In this document: piece after piece, positions 6,773 to 14,466 of the stretch
How positions within the stretch are numbered: position 1 is the first letter of the stretch
How the letters are laid out: each line of letters begins with the position of its first letter
Origin: an uncultured Roseovarius sp.
GTDB taxonomy: Bacteria; Pseudomonadota; Alphaproteobacteria; Rhodobacterales; Rhodobacteraceae
NCBI RefSeq assembly: GCF_913057115.1
Contig: NZ_CAJXNN010000033.1
Location: 1-37,494 of the forward strand
Direction: 5' to 3'
DNA length: 37,494 nt
Notes under the pieces: model-generated
The model's database searches: none
What the model was told of the DNA's origin: nothing
What the model saw: the letters and a program-made list of their open reading frames with translations, nothing else
Made by a program: the position numbers and the translations under genes

Positions 6773-8674
6773 ATGAAAGACGTGGACCTGAACAAGATTT
6801 CGGCAGATGACTGGGACGAGATGACTTTCCCGCGCCCCGATGAATGCGACTTCGACCGGGTGGTCGAGGCGGCGCTGTCGCGGCGGGGGTTTCTGAGCGG
6901 GCTTTTGGCCTTCGGCTCAGGCGCTGCGGTGATGGGCGCGGGCTTGGTTCCGGGCCAAGCGGCGGCGAAAGAGGGCGGGCGTTTCGCCTTCACGCCGATT
7001 GGTATTCAGACCGACAACACCATTCACGTCCCCGAGGGCTATGAATGGGATGTGCTGGTCCGCTGGGGGGATCCGTTGTTTTCGGATGCGCCCGCCTTCG
7101 ATCACGCGACGGGTGGCGATGCGGCCTCGGCCGACCGCGTCTTTGGCGAAAACACCGATGGCATGGAAAGCTTCGTGGTGGATGGCCGCGAGGTGATCGC
7201 GGTGAACCATGAATACACCAACCGCGACGTCAACCTGCCCCACGCCGATAAGGGCGTGCCGACCGGGGCCGAGGATGTTGAAAAGCTACAAAAACTGCAA
7301 GGCGTCGCGGTGATGGAGGTGACCCGGGGCGAGGGCGGCTGGCAGGTTGTCCAAGACAGCCCCTATAACCGCCGCATCACCCATCTGACCCCGATGGACA
7401 TCGCAGGCCCCGCCGCAGGCCATGACCTGATGAAAACCGAGGCCGACCCAACCGGCACCCGCGCGCTTGGCACGCTCAATAACTGTGGCTCGGGGCGCAC
7501 ACCTTGGGGCACCTACCTGACCTGCGAAGAGAACTTCAACGGCTACTTTGGCTCTACCGAAGAGGCGCAGGATCAAAAGCCCGTGCAACTGGACGCCGGC
7601 TATGCCCGCTATGGCATCGGCACCGATGGCTGGGGCTATGACTACCACAAGTGGGATGCCCGGTTCGACGTGTCGAAAAACCCGCATGAGCCGCACCGCG
7701 CGGGCTGGGTCGTGGAGATTGACCCCGCCAAGCCCGACAGCACCCCGGTCAAGCACACCGGCCTTGGCCGTTTCAAGCATGAGAACGCCGAGGTGGTGCT
7801 GGCCCCCGATGGCCGCGTCGTGGTCTACATGGGCGATGATGAACGGGGCGAGTTCCTGTATCGCTTTGTCTCCAACGGCAGCTACACTCCCGGCGGGCCG
7901 ACCGAAGGGCTGTTGGACGATGGCACGCTCTATGTGGCCAAGTTCCACGAGGACGGCACCGGGGAGTGGTTGGCCCTGACGCCCGAGACCACGGGCATGG
8001 ACAGCTTGGCCGAAGTGCTGATCTTCGCGCGCAAAGCCGGATCGGCGGTGGGGGCCACCACCATGGACCGCCCCGAATGGATCGCCGCCAACCCCCACGC
8101 GGTCGAGGCCTATTGCTGCCTGACCAACAACAAGAACCGGGGCGTGAAGCCCAATGCGGGCGGCGATGAAACCCCGGTGAACGGCCCCAACCCGCGTGAA
8201 ACCAACAAATATGGTCAAATCGTCCGCTGGCGGCCTGCCGATGACGATCATGCCGCCGATACGTTTGAGTGGGATCTCTATGTCATGGCGGGCAACCCGG
8301 AGGTCTATGACAATGTCTATGGGGGCTCCGAGAATGTGACGGCGGGGAATATGTTCAACTCCCCCGATGGCATGGCCTTCGACAGCGCCGGGCTGGTCTG
8401 GATTCAGACCGATGGCGATGACAGCAACGAAGGCGAGTTCGAGGGCATGGGCAACAACCAGATGCTGGTAGGTGATCCGGTCTCGGGTGAGATCGCGCGC
8501 TTCCTGACCGGGCCGAAAGGCTCGGAGGTGACGGGGCTGACATGGTCGGCGGATCGCCGGACGATGTTCGTGGGCATCCAACACCCCGACGCGCCGTTCC
8601 CCGATGGCGAAGGCAAACTGCCCCGCTCGTCCATCGTGGCCGTCTGGCGCAAGGATGGCGCGCCGGTGGGCTAA
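6773..8674 (+). CDS. phoX: PhoX-family alkaline phosphatase (Tat-exported)
   Basis: About 633 residues. The family (DUF839/PhoX) comprises periplasmic or extracellular phosphomonoesterases that need calcium and iron and supply phosphate under starvation. The N-terminus has a twin-arginine signal (SRRGFLSG, residues 36-43) followed by a hydrophobic stretch and an Ala-rich cleavage region, preceded by an unusually long 35-residue n-region, as is normal for PhoX. The signature NC...RTPWGTYLTCEEN (about 237-254) matches the family. I chose ATG 6773 because AGGGG lies 6 bases upstream; ATG 6767 directly abuts that site. No convincing Pho box was found upstream. PhoX-like proteins without phosphatase activity exist, so activity is likely but unproven. 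Confidence 0.9.
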   Translation: MKDVDLNKISADDWDEMTFPRPDECDFDRVVEAALSRRGFLSGLLAFGSGAAVMGAGLVPGQAAAKEGGRFAFTPIGIQTDNTIHVPEGYEWDVLVRWGDPLFSDAPAFDHATGGDAASADRVFGENTDGMESFVVDGREVIAVNHEYTNRDVNLPHADKGVPTGAEDVEKLQKLQGVAVMEVTRGEGGWQVVQDSPYNRRITHLTPMDIAGPAAGHDLMKTEADPTGTRALGTLNNCGSGRTPWGTYLTCEENFNGYFGSTEEAQDQKPVQLDAGYARYGIGTDGWGYDYHKWDARFDVSKNPHEPHRAGWVVEIDPAKPDSTPVKHTGLGRFKHENAEVVLAPDGRVVVYMGDDERGEFLYRFVSNGSYTPGGPTEGLLDDGTLYVAKFHEDGTGEWLALTPETTGMDSLAEVLIFARKAGSAVGATTMDRPEWIAANPHAVEAYCCLTNNKNRGVKPNAGGDETPVNGPNPRETNKYGQIVRWRPADDDHAADTFEWDLYVMAGNPEVYDNVYGGSENVTAGNMFNSPDGMAFDSAGLVWIQTDGDDSNEGEFEGMGNNQMLVGDPVSGEIARFLTGPKGSEVTGLTWSADRRTMFVGIQHPDAPFPDGEGKLPRSSIVAVWRKDGAPVG

Positions 8675-8686
8675 GCCACACCAAGG

Positions 8687-8709
8687 CCCCGGCGCTTGGG
8701 GTGCCGGGG
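8687..8709. terminator. Hairpin between convergent phoX and TPR genes
   Basis: CCCCGGC (8687-8693) and GCCGGGG (8703-8709) form a 7-bp GC stem with a 9-base loop in the 36-bp space between two converging genes. It lacks T-runs on either side, so it may be a weak bidirectional terminator or rely on Rho. Confidence 0.5.
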
Positions 8710-8710
8710 T

Positions 8711-9991
8711 CTACTGCCAGGCCGCCAGTGGCGGGGCCTTGGCCAGTTCGGGCCGCCGTAGCGCCAGCATGCGGCGGGCCTCTTTCGGGCGTTCGAGGCG
8801 CAGCAGAAGATTTATGGCAGTCAGTTCGATCAGGTCGCGCTGTGCGCGGCTACCGCCCAGCCGTTCGCTTTCGGCCAAAGCCGGGGTCATCTCGTCCAGC
8901 GCTTCGGCCCAGTTTTCCCGCGTGATGGCCCCGAAAGCGCGCGCCAAGGGGCGCACCAAATCCCCGGCGAAGCCTTTTGCGCTTTCCGCGATATAGGCAA
9001 GCCGCGCGCCTTGTCCGGCCATGGCGTGGCTCAGGGCGGCGTGCAGGTCGGCAAAACTTTGCCCGGACTCGGGGAAAAACCGCGCCGCGTAATCGCTGAG
9101 CGTGGCCCATCGGTCGGGCGAGACATCCATCCCGGCCAATTCTGCGCGGTAGTAGAGCGACGCGGTGTCGGTCAGCACGTTGATCGGCAGGCTATGGGTG
9201 ACACCGGGCGCGACATTGGCATCGACCACGCGCCACATCGCTGCTTCATCGCCTTCGGAAAGAGCCCAAAGCGCCTGATGCCAACTAAGATGCCCATGCA
9301 GGAGCGAACGGGAATCATAACCGGTCATCCACTCCTCAAGATAGGCGCGGCCCGCCTCGGTTTCGCCCGCCTCATATTGCGCATGGGCCTTGAAATGGGA
9401 GCCTTGGGCATTGCGCGGCTCAATCGCAAGCGCGCGTTCCATCAGGGTGATCGAAGCCTCCGTCTGCCCGGTTTCGCATAGCGACAGGGCATGCATGGAC
9501 ATCATCCACCAATCCTCGCCGTAATGCGGCAGAAGCGCGCCGGTATAGGCTAGAAGCTCGGCCTCGCGGCCGACTTTGCCGGAAAATCCGATAAGGCCGA
9601 AAACATTGGTGCAAAGCTGTGCGATCAGGGCATCACGCGGATAGACGCTGACGTGAGCCTTGACCGCCTCGCGACAGGCCTCGGGTTGGCCGCCGAGGAT
9701 CAGGGCGAAGGCGTTGATATGCGCCAGTTCCCGGTCGCTCAGGCTGCCGGTGAGGGTTTGGGCGGTGGATATTGCGGCTTTCGCCCCGGGCATGTCGCCG
9801 CCCATCATCCGCGCCCGGGCCAGCGCCGCATGGCCGAGGGCGAAGCCGGGGTCCGCTGCGACTGCCACCTCGAAATGCTCCACCGCGCCGTAATTGCCCG
9901 ATAGGAAAGCGGCCAGCCCCGCGTCATAAGCCGTGCGGGCCGCTTGCGAGGAGGTGCTGAGCGCATTGTCGTAGTGATCTTTGAGGGGCAT
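8711..9991 (-). CDS. Tetratricopeptide repeat protein, TTC38-like
   Basis: About 426 residues, almost all helical, with repeated pairs such as AFLSGNYGAVEHFEVAVAAD and ALAIEPRNAQGSHFKAHAQY typical of TPR units. The overall layout (N-terminal TPR pair, a WWMMSMHALSLCETG segment, HGHLSWHQALWALSEG) resembles the TTC38 family found in bacteria and animals, whose function is not established. It has no signal peptide and is probably a cytoplasmic scaffold or enzyme. ATG 9991 is preceded by AGGA at 6 bases; a further 17 codons upstream in frame lack a ribosome site. It lies downstream of a response regulator on the same strand, 81 bp away, and may be co-transcribed. Confidence 0.85.
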   Translation of the reverse strand: MPLKDHYDNALSTSSQAARTAYDAGLAAFLSGNYGAVEHFEVAVAADPGFALGHAALARARMMGGDMPGAKAAISTAQTLTGSLSDRELAHINAFALILGGQPEACREAVKAHVSVYPRDALIAQLCTNVFGLIGFSGKVGREAELLAYTGALLPHYGEDWWMMSMHALSLCETGQTEASITLMERALAIEPRNAQGSHFKAHAQYEAGETEAGRAYLEEWMTGYDSRSLLHGHLSWHQALWALSEGDEAAMWRVVDANVAPGVTHSLPINVLTDTASLYYRAELAGMDVSPDRWATLSDYAARFFPESGQSFADLHAALSHAMAGQGARLAYIAESAKGFAGDLVRPLARAFGAITRENWAEALDEMTPALAESERLGGSRAQRDLIELTAINLLLRLERPKEARRMLALRRPELAKAPPLAAWQ

Positions 9992-10072
9992 GACCTGTCC
10001 TTCCGCTTGGGCCGCAACGGGCAGGGTAGCACGTCCTGACAAATGCGCCTAACGATGGCGCAGCGGGTGCCC

Positions 10073-10717
10073 TCAGAGGCTCACTCCCGTCCCCTGCAAC
10101 ACCCCGTGTTCCATGGCATAGCGGGTCAGGCCGGCGGTGGAGCTGATGCCCAGCTTGCGCTTGATGTTCTTGCGGTGGGTTTCCACGGTGCGCACCGAGA
10201 TATCCAAGGCAATCGCCACTTCCTTGTTGGATTTGCCCTGCGCCAGTTGCAAAAGGATCGTCTGTTCGCGGTTGGTCAGTTGTTCGCGGCCCGGTTGGCC
10301 CATCGGGGCAAGCGACCCCTTCGCGCCGGTGCAAAGATAGCGTTGTCCTTCCATCACCGCGTCAATCGCGCGCTTGATCTCGTCGGTGGGCACGTCCTTG
10401 AGGACATAGCCCATCGCGCCGTGGCTGAGAGCTGAGCTGATGTATTCCGGGCTGTCATGCATCGACAGGATCAGGATCCGGGTATCGGGGCGTTTTTCCA
10501 GCACCATTTCCGTCGCGGAAAGGCCTCCCACGCCCGGCATGTTGAGATCCAGCAAGATCACATCCGGGGCGAGTTCCTGGACCCGGTCGATGATCTCTTG
10601 CCCGTCCGAAAGACAAGCCAGAACCTCGATATCCTCATAACTTTCGAGAATGGATTGGATGCCCTCGGTGACCATCGGGTGGTCATCCACGATCACGATG
10701 CGGGTGAAGGTCGTCAT
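10073..10717 (-). CDS. NarL/LuxR-family response regulator
   Basis: A 214-residue two-domain regulator. The receiver domain has acidic residues D11 and D12, phospho-acceptor D57 (VILLDLNMPG), S85 and K107. The C-terminal LuxR-type helix-turn-helix (about 146-205) contains LTNREQTILLQLAQGKSNKEVA and VRTVETHRKNI. Its ATG overlaps the stop of the upstream histidine kinase gene (10714-10717), so the two are translationally coupled and form a pair. The kinase is divergent from a TRAP transporter, so the regulator most likely controls that transporter, perhaps through the palindrome at 12246-12261. Confidence 0.95.
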   Translation of the reverse strand: MTTFTRIVIVDDHPMVTEGIQSILESYEDIEVLACLSDGQEIIDRVQELAPDVILLDLNMPGVGGLSATEMVLEKRPDTRILILSMHDSPEYISSALSHGAMGYVLKDVPTDEIKRAIDAVMEGQRYLCTGAKGSLAPMGQPGREQLTNREQTILLQLAQGKSNKEVAIALDISVRTVETHRKNIKRKLGISSTAGLTRYAMEHGVLQGTGVSL

Positions 10718-12198
10718 GCGCTTGCCTTGGTTTCAGGGGTGGTGGTGTCTTGCGGGGTCAGCATATGGGTCAGCGGCACGGTGGCTTCAATCACGGTGCC
10801 TGTCTTGCTGGACAGGATACGCAGCGTGCCGTCAAGCTGTTCGATGCGTTCTTGCATGTTGCGCAGGCCCAGCCCCGTGGCAGGCATGGCCGATTGCGCA
10901 TGGTCGATGCCGCAGCCGTCGTCGGAGATGCGCAATGTGGCCCCGTGTTTGTGGCCGCGCACGTCGATTACCACGGTATTGGCGCGGGCGTGGCGTTCGA
11001 TATTGGTCAGCGCCTCTTGCGCGACGCGGTAAAGGGCGATCTTGGCCTCGTCGTCCAGACGGTTGCGGAAGACCACGGTTTCGAATTCGACCTTGATACC
11101 AGTCCGCTCGCCGAAATCCTCGGCAAGCGCCTTGATGGCGGGGCCGACGCCCAGATCGTCCAATACGCCGGGGCGCAAATCACGACTGATGCGGCGGACC
11201 TCCTGAATCGCACCCGAGAGGTGTTCGATCCCCCGGTCAAGGTTTTCCGAGGCGCGGGCATCGCCCATCGAAAGCCGTCGCTTGGCGGCATCCAGCGCAT
11301 AGCGCACGCCGACCAGAATCTGGCTGATGCCGTCGTGAAGCTCGCGGGCAACGCGGCTGCGCTCCTCTTCCTGGGCGTCGAATACGCGCTGTGTCAGGCG
11401 TTTCAGCTTGGCATCGGCCAGACGCCTCTCGCGAATGTTGATGAACAGGCCCGAGGTAAAGACCACCAGCAGGGCGGTCAGCGTAATCGCCCCGATATAA
11501 AGGAAGGTGCGTTGGATACGCGCCTCCACCTGCTCGCGCGAAGCGGCGACGGTTGCCTTTACATCGTCGACGAACACGCCCGTGCCCACGGCCCAACGCC
11601 AATCCTGAAAGCCAATCACGTAGGTGATCATGCGCGCCACTTCCCCGGTCGAGGGTTTGGGCCAGTCATAGCTGTGATAACCGCCGCCGGTGCGCGCCAG
11701 CCGGATCAATTCATCGGTGATGGGCACGCCCTCGGGGTCGGTCATGCCAGACCAGTTGGCGCCAATCAGGTCGGTCTCGCGCGGGCTGACAAGGTTGTTG
11801 CCGTCATAGTCGTAGACGAAAAAATATCCGTCTTGGCCATACAGCAGGGCAGACAGGGTTTGGGTGACCAATTGCTTGGCCAGTTCATCATCGGGGGCGG
11901 CGCGTCCATAGGTGTTGATGATGGCGCTGCGGGCGATCGAAAGGTAGTTGCGCAACTCGTCTCGCTTTGCGGCGATCAGTTGTGCCTCAAGCTGTTGAAT
12001 TTCGCGTTCGGCCAGTTGCCGCGATTGCAAGGTCACCAGAACGGAAATCACCACCGCCGCCACGACAAAGGGCAGGGTGGCGATCAAAAACAGCTTTTGC
12101 CCATAGTTCAGGCGGATCATGTCGCGCAGGCGTCGCATGGGGCGAATCGATACGCCGAATCGGGCGCGAATCCCAGAGGATTGCGCCGCTGGCTGCAT
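10714..12198 (-). CDS. Cache-domain sensor histidine kinase
   Basis: A 494-residue membrane kinase. Transmembrane helices at about 33-54 and 232-254 flank a periplasmic single-Cache (sCache_2-like) domain with the phrase LLYGQDGYFFVYDYDG. Such domains bind small carboxylates such as pyruvate, lactate or propionate. The cytoplasmic part has a HisKA_3 box with H288 (ARELHDGISQ), typical of NarX/DegS-type kinases paired with NarL-type regulators, and an ATPase domain with N399, DDGCGI (426-431) and GLGL (442-445). The N-terminal start is uncertain: ATG 12198 has a poor ribosome site, and ATGs at 12138 and 12120 are alternatives. It probably senses the carboxylate taken up by the adjacent TRAP transporter. 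Confidence 0.92.
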   Translation of the reverse strand: MQPAAQSSGIRARFGVSIRPMRRLRDMIRLNYGQKLFLIATLPFVVAAVVISVLVTLQSRQLAEREIQQLEAQLIAAKRDELRNYLSIARSAIINTYGRAAPDDELAKQLVTQTLSALLYGQDGYFFVYDYDGNNLVSPRETDLIGANWSGMTDPEGVPITDELIRLARTGGGYHSYDWPKPSTGEVARMITYVIGFQDWRWAVGTGVFVDDVKATVAASREQVEARIQRTFLYIGAITLTALLVVFTSGLFINIRERRLADAKLKRLTQRVFDAQEEERSRVARELHDGISQILVGVRYALDAAKRRLSMGDARASENLDRGIEHLSGAIQEVRRISRDLRPGVLDDLGVGPAIKALAEDFGERTGIKVEFETVVFRNRLDDEAKIALYRVAQEALTNIERHARANTVVIDVRGHKHGATLRISDDGCGIDHAQSAMPATGLGLRNMQERIEQLDGTLRILSSKTGTVIEATVPLTHMLTPQDTTTPETKASA

Positions 12199-12245
12199 AA
12201 ATTGGCCGGGGATGGTCAGATTTCCTTACCATTTTAGCGGCGCTC

Positions 12246-12261
12246 TACGCAGTACTAGGTA
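12246..12261. promoter_or_regulatory. Candidate operator of the NarL-type regulator
   Basis: TACGCAGTACTAGGTA is an interrupted palindrome of the form TAC-N2-AGTACT-N2-GTA. It lies in the 164-bp region between the divergent kinase and dctP-type genes, about 100 bp before the transporter gene. NarL-family regulators usually bind short inverted repeats, so the adjacent response regulator is the natural candidate. This is inferred from position and symmetry. Confidence 0.5.
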
Positions 12262-12362
12262 TTCCCATGCCGAAATGCCCGCGCTAGGGTCGGCCCACTT
12301 GCAACGATCCGCACGCTGCCGGGAGGGCCGCGTGCATCAAATGATCTGGGAGGATTTAGTTC

Positions 12363-13445
12363 ATGGATCGCCGTTCTTTCCTTAAAAATACCGCGCTGGG
12401 CGGCTCGGCCGCTGCCGCGACATCGCTGGCCGCGCCGGCATATGCGCAGGGCAACCGCACTCTGACCATGGTCACCACATGGGGCCGTGGCCTTGCCGGC
12501 GTGTTCGACGCCGCGCAAAAAGTGGCCGACAACATCAACGCCATGGCCGATGGCTCTTTGACTGTTGAGGTCAAAGGCGCGGGCGAGCTTGTGGGCGCGT
12601 TCGAAGTCTTTGACGCCGTGACCGCCGGTCAGGCCGACATGTACCACGGTGCCGACTACTACTTTGTGGGTCAGCACCCCGGTTACGCCTTCTTCACCTC
12701 GGTGCCCTTCGGCATGACCGCGCAGGAACTGGCCAACTGGTACTACCACGGCAACGGCCATGCCCTGCACGATGAACTGGGCCAGATTTTCGGCCTCAAG
12801 TCGTTCCTTGGCGGCAACACCGGCGCGCAATCGGGCGGCTGGTACGCCAAAGAGATCAAAGGCCCCGAAGATTTCAACGGCCTGAAGTTCCGTATGCCCG
12901 GCCTTGGCGGCAAAGCCCTTGGGAAACTGGGCGCATCGGTGCAAAACCTGCCCGGCGCGGAAGTGTATCAAGCGCTGGCCTCGGGTGCGATCGACGGGAC
13001 CGAGTGGATCGGGCCTTGGGCCGATGAAAAGGCCGGTTTCCAGGAAATCACCAAGTTCTATTACACCGCGGGCTTCCACGAGCCGGGCGCGGGCCTGTCG
13101 ATCGGCATGAACCGCGACGTCTTTGACAGCCTGACCCCGGCACAACAGAAGATCGTCGAAATCGCCTCGGCCGAGGCGCACCAGTGGAACCTTGCACAGT
13201 TCCTCAACAACAACGGTGCCGCCCTGCAGCGCCTTGAATCGGCTGGTGTAAAGACGCTGGAATTCCCCGAAAGCGTCTGGGATGCCTTCGGTGCGGCTTC
13301 GGAAGAAGTGCATCAGGAGAACATGGGCGACGATCTTTATAAGAAAATTTACGATGACTACACCGCGTCGATGAAAGCTTCGTCGTCGTGGCTGCAGAAG
13401 TCGGAAGGCGCCTACCGTGCACAGCGTGACCGCGTGCTGGGCTAA
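12363..13445 (+). CDS. TRAP transporter solute-binding protein (DctP family, TakP-like)
   Basis: A 360-residue periplasmic binding protein with a twin-arginine-like signal (MDRRSFLKNTALGG) and a probable cleavage after AYA at about residue 28. Conserved stretches YAFFTSVPFGMTAQEL, GNTGAQSGGW (151-160), LKFRMPGLGGKALGKLG around R177, and GTEWIGPWAD (212-221) closely resemble what I recall of the Rhodobacter TakP and lactate-binding TRAP group, which take 2-oxo or 2-hydroxy monocarboxylates. The acid bound here is not certain. First gene of a DctP-Q-M set, followed by a strong stem that may favour its higher expression. Confidence 0.93.
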   Translation: MDRRSFLKNTALGGSAAAATSLAAPAYAQGNRTLTMVTTWGRGLAGVFDAAQKVADNINAMADGSLTVEVKGAGELVGAFEVFDAVTAGQADMYHGADYYFVGQHPGYAFFTSVPFGMTAQELANWYYHGNGHALHDELGQIFGLKSFLGGNTGAQSGGWYAKEIKGPEDFNGLKFRMPGLGGKALGKLGASVQNLPGAEVYQALASGAIDGTEWIGPWADEKAGFQEITKFYYTAGFHEPGAGLSIGMNRDVFDSLTPAQQKIVEIASAEAHQWNLAQFLNNNGAALQRLESAGVKTLEFPESVWDAFGAASEEVHQENMGDDLYKKIYDDYTASMKASSSWLQKSEGAYRAQRDRVLG

Positions 13446-13474
13446 TCGCCCGACAGCCTGATCAATCTTGATCC

Positions 13475-13505
13475 GGCGGGCCTTGGGATGCTTCCAAGGC
13501 CCGCC
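13475..13505 (+). terminator. Strong stem-loop between the binding-protein gene and dctQ
   Basis: GGCGGGCCTTGG (13475-13486), a 7-base loop, and CCAAGGCCCGCC (13494-13505) form a perfect 12-bp stem in the 116-bp gap after the solute-binding protein gene. There is no T-run, so partial termination or protection of the upstream mRNA from 3' decay is more likely than full termination. Either would raise the binding protein over the two permease subunits, as is common for such transporters. Confidence 0.65.
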
Positions 13506-13561
13506 CACTGCAATTCCGGGCCGCCAGATCGGCCCGCAGACAAGAGGGGCGTGGGGGAACG

Positions 13562-14452
13562 ATGCTGGACGCAATCCTCTGGTTTATCCAGAATATCGGC
13601 CTTGCCTTTTACAACTTCGGCTACGCGCTGACCCATCCCAGCCTTTGGCTGGATTGGTCCAACAAAGAAGCGATCATGCGGTTTGTCTACTACGGCGGCT
13701 CGGTTGAACTGTTCTTTGTGGTCTTCACCGCCTTTCTGGTCATCACCGGAATCGGCATGTGGAAAACCGGCTTTCTTTGGGGCGTGGTCCGGGTGTTGGA
13801 GGGCTTTGCCAATACAGTGGGGCGGTTCTTTGCTTGGGCTGGCCTGATCATGGTGATCCAACAGATCATCATCATCTTTATCCAACGTATCTTTGCCCGG
13901 CCCGATATTGTCTTTGGCTTCGGTATCCCGCTGGAATTCGACATCAGCTGGTACGCCGAGGAACTCAAGCTTTATAACGCGCTCGTCGTCACCCTGTGCT
14001 GTACCTACACCTTTGTGCAGGGCGGCCATGTGCGGGTGGACCTTGTCTATTCGGCCATCAGCCACCGCGCCAAGCGGGTGATCGATATGACCGGCTCGCT
14101 CATCTTCATGATGCCCATGGCAGTGCTGACCTGGATGTACGGCTGGTATTTCATGTGGCGGCACCTCATCGTGCCGAAACCCTCGGCCTCGGACGGGCTG
14201 GACCGGTTGTTGATGAAATCCCGCGCCCTGCGCTGGAACGTGGAGACCATCGGCTTTTCGCCCAACGGCTTCAACGGCTATTTCCTGTTCAAGATCCTGC
14301 TGGTGGCCTTTGCCGGGATGGTCTTCCTGCACGCCGTGGCCTTCTTCTATCGCTCCTACCTTGAGTGGCGCGAAGGTGAGGCCAGCGCGAACAAATACCT
14401 CGACAAGGACAGCCTTGGCGAGGGCGAAGAAGCCTATGAAGGCACACACTAA
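13562..14452 (+). CDS. TRAP transporter small membrane subunit (DctQ family)
   Basis: A 296-residue protein with several predicted transmembrane helices (around 1-20, 42-64, 72-105, 138-160, 175-200, 236-262). The central part WYAEELKLYNALVVTLCCTYTFVQGGHVRVDLVYS carries the DctQ signature, in which a conserved HVRVD-like motif follows a helix. It is longer than common DctQ proteins (about 160-200 residues), with an extra N-terminal helical region and a loop at about 200-235. This larger form goes with the large DctM form next door. It works with the binding protein and DctM in sodium-driven uptake. Confidence 0.88.
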   Translation: MLDAILWFIQNIGLAFYNFGYALTHPSLWLDWSNKEAIMRFVYYGGSVELFFVVFTAFLVITGIGMWKTGFLWGVVRVLEGFANTVGRFFAWAGLIMVIQQIIIIFIQRIFARPDIVFGFGIPLEFDISWYAEELKLYNALVVTLCCTYTFVQGGHVRVDLVYSAISHRAKRVIDMTGSLIFMMPMAVLTWMYGWYFMWRHLIVPKPSASDGLDRLLMKSRALRWNVETIGFSPNGFNGYFLFKILLVAFAGMVFLHAVAFFYRSYLEWREGEASANKYLDKDSLGEGEEAYEGTH

Positions 14453-14466
14453 AAGGGGCAGGACAC

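Noticed and set aside
10750..12237. 495-codon open frame antisense to the histidine kinase
   Set aside because: Shadow of the kinase gene; no known motifs, and the kinase has all catalytic residues in order.
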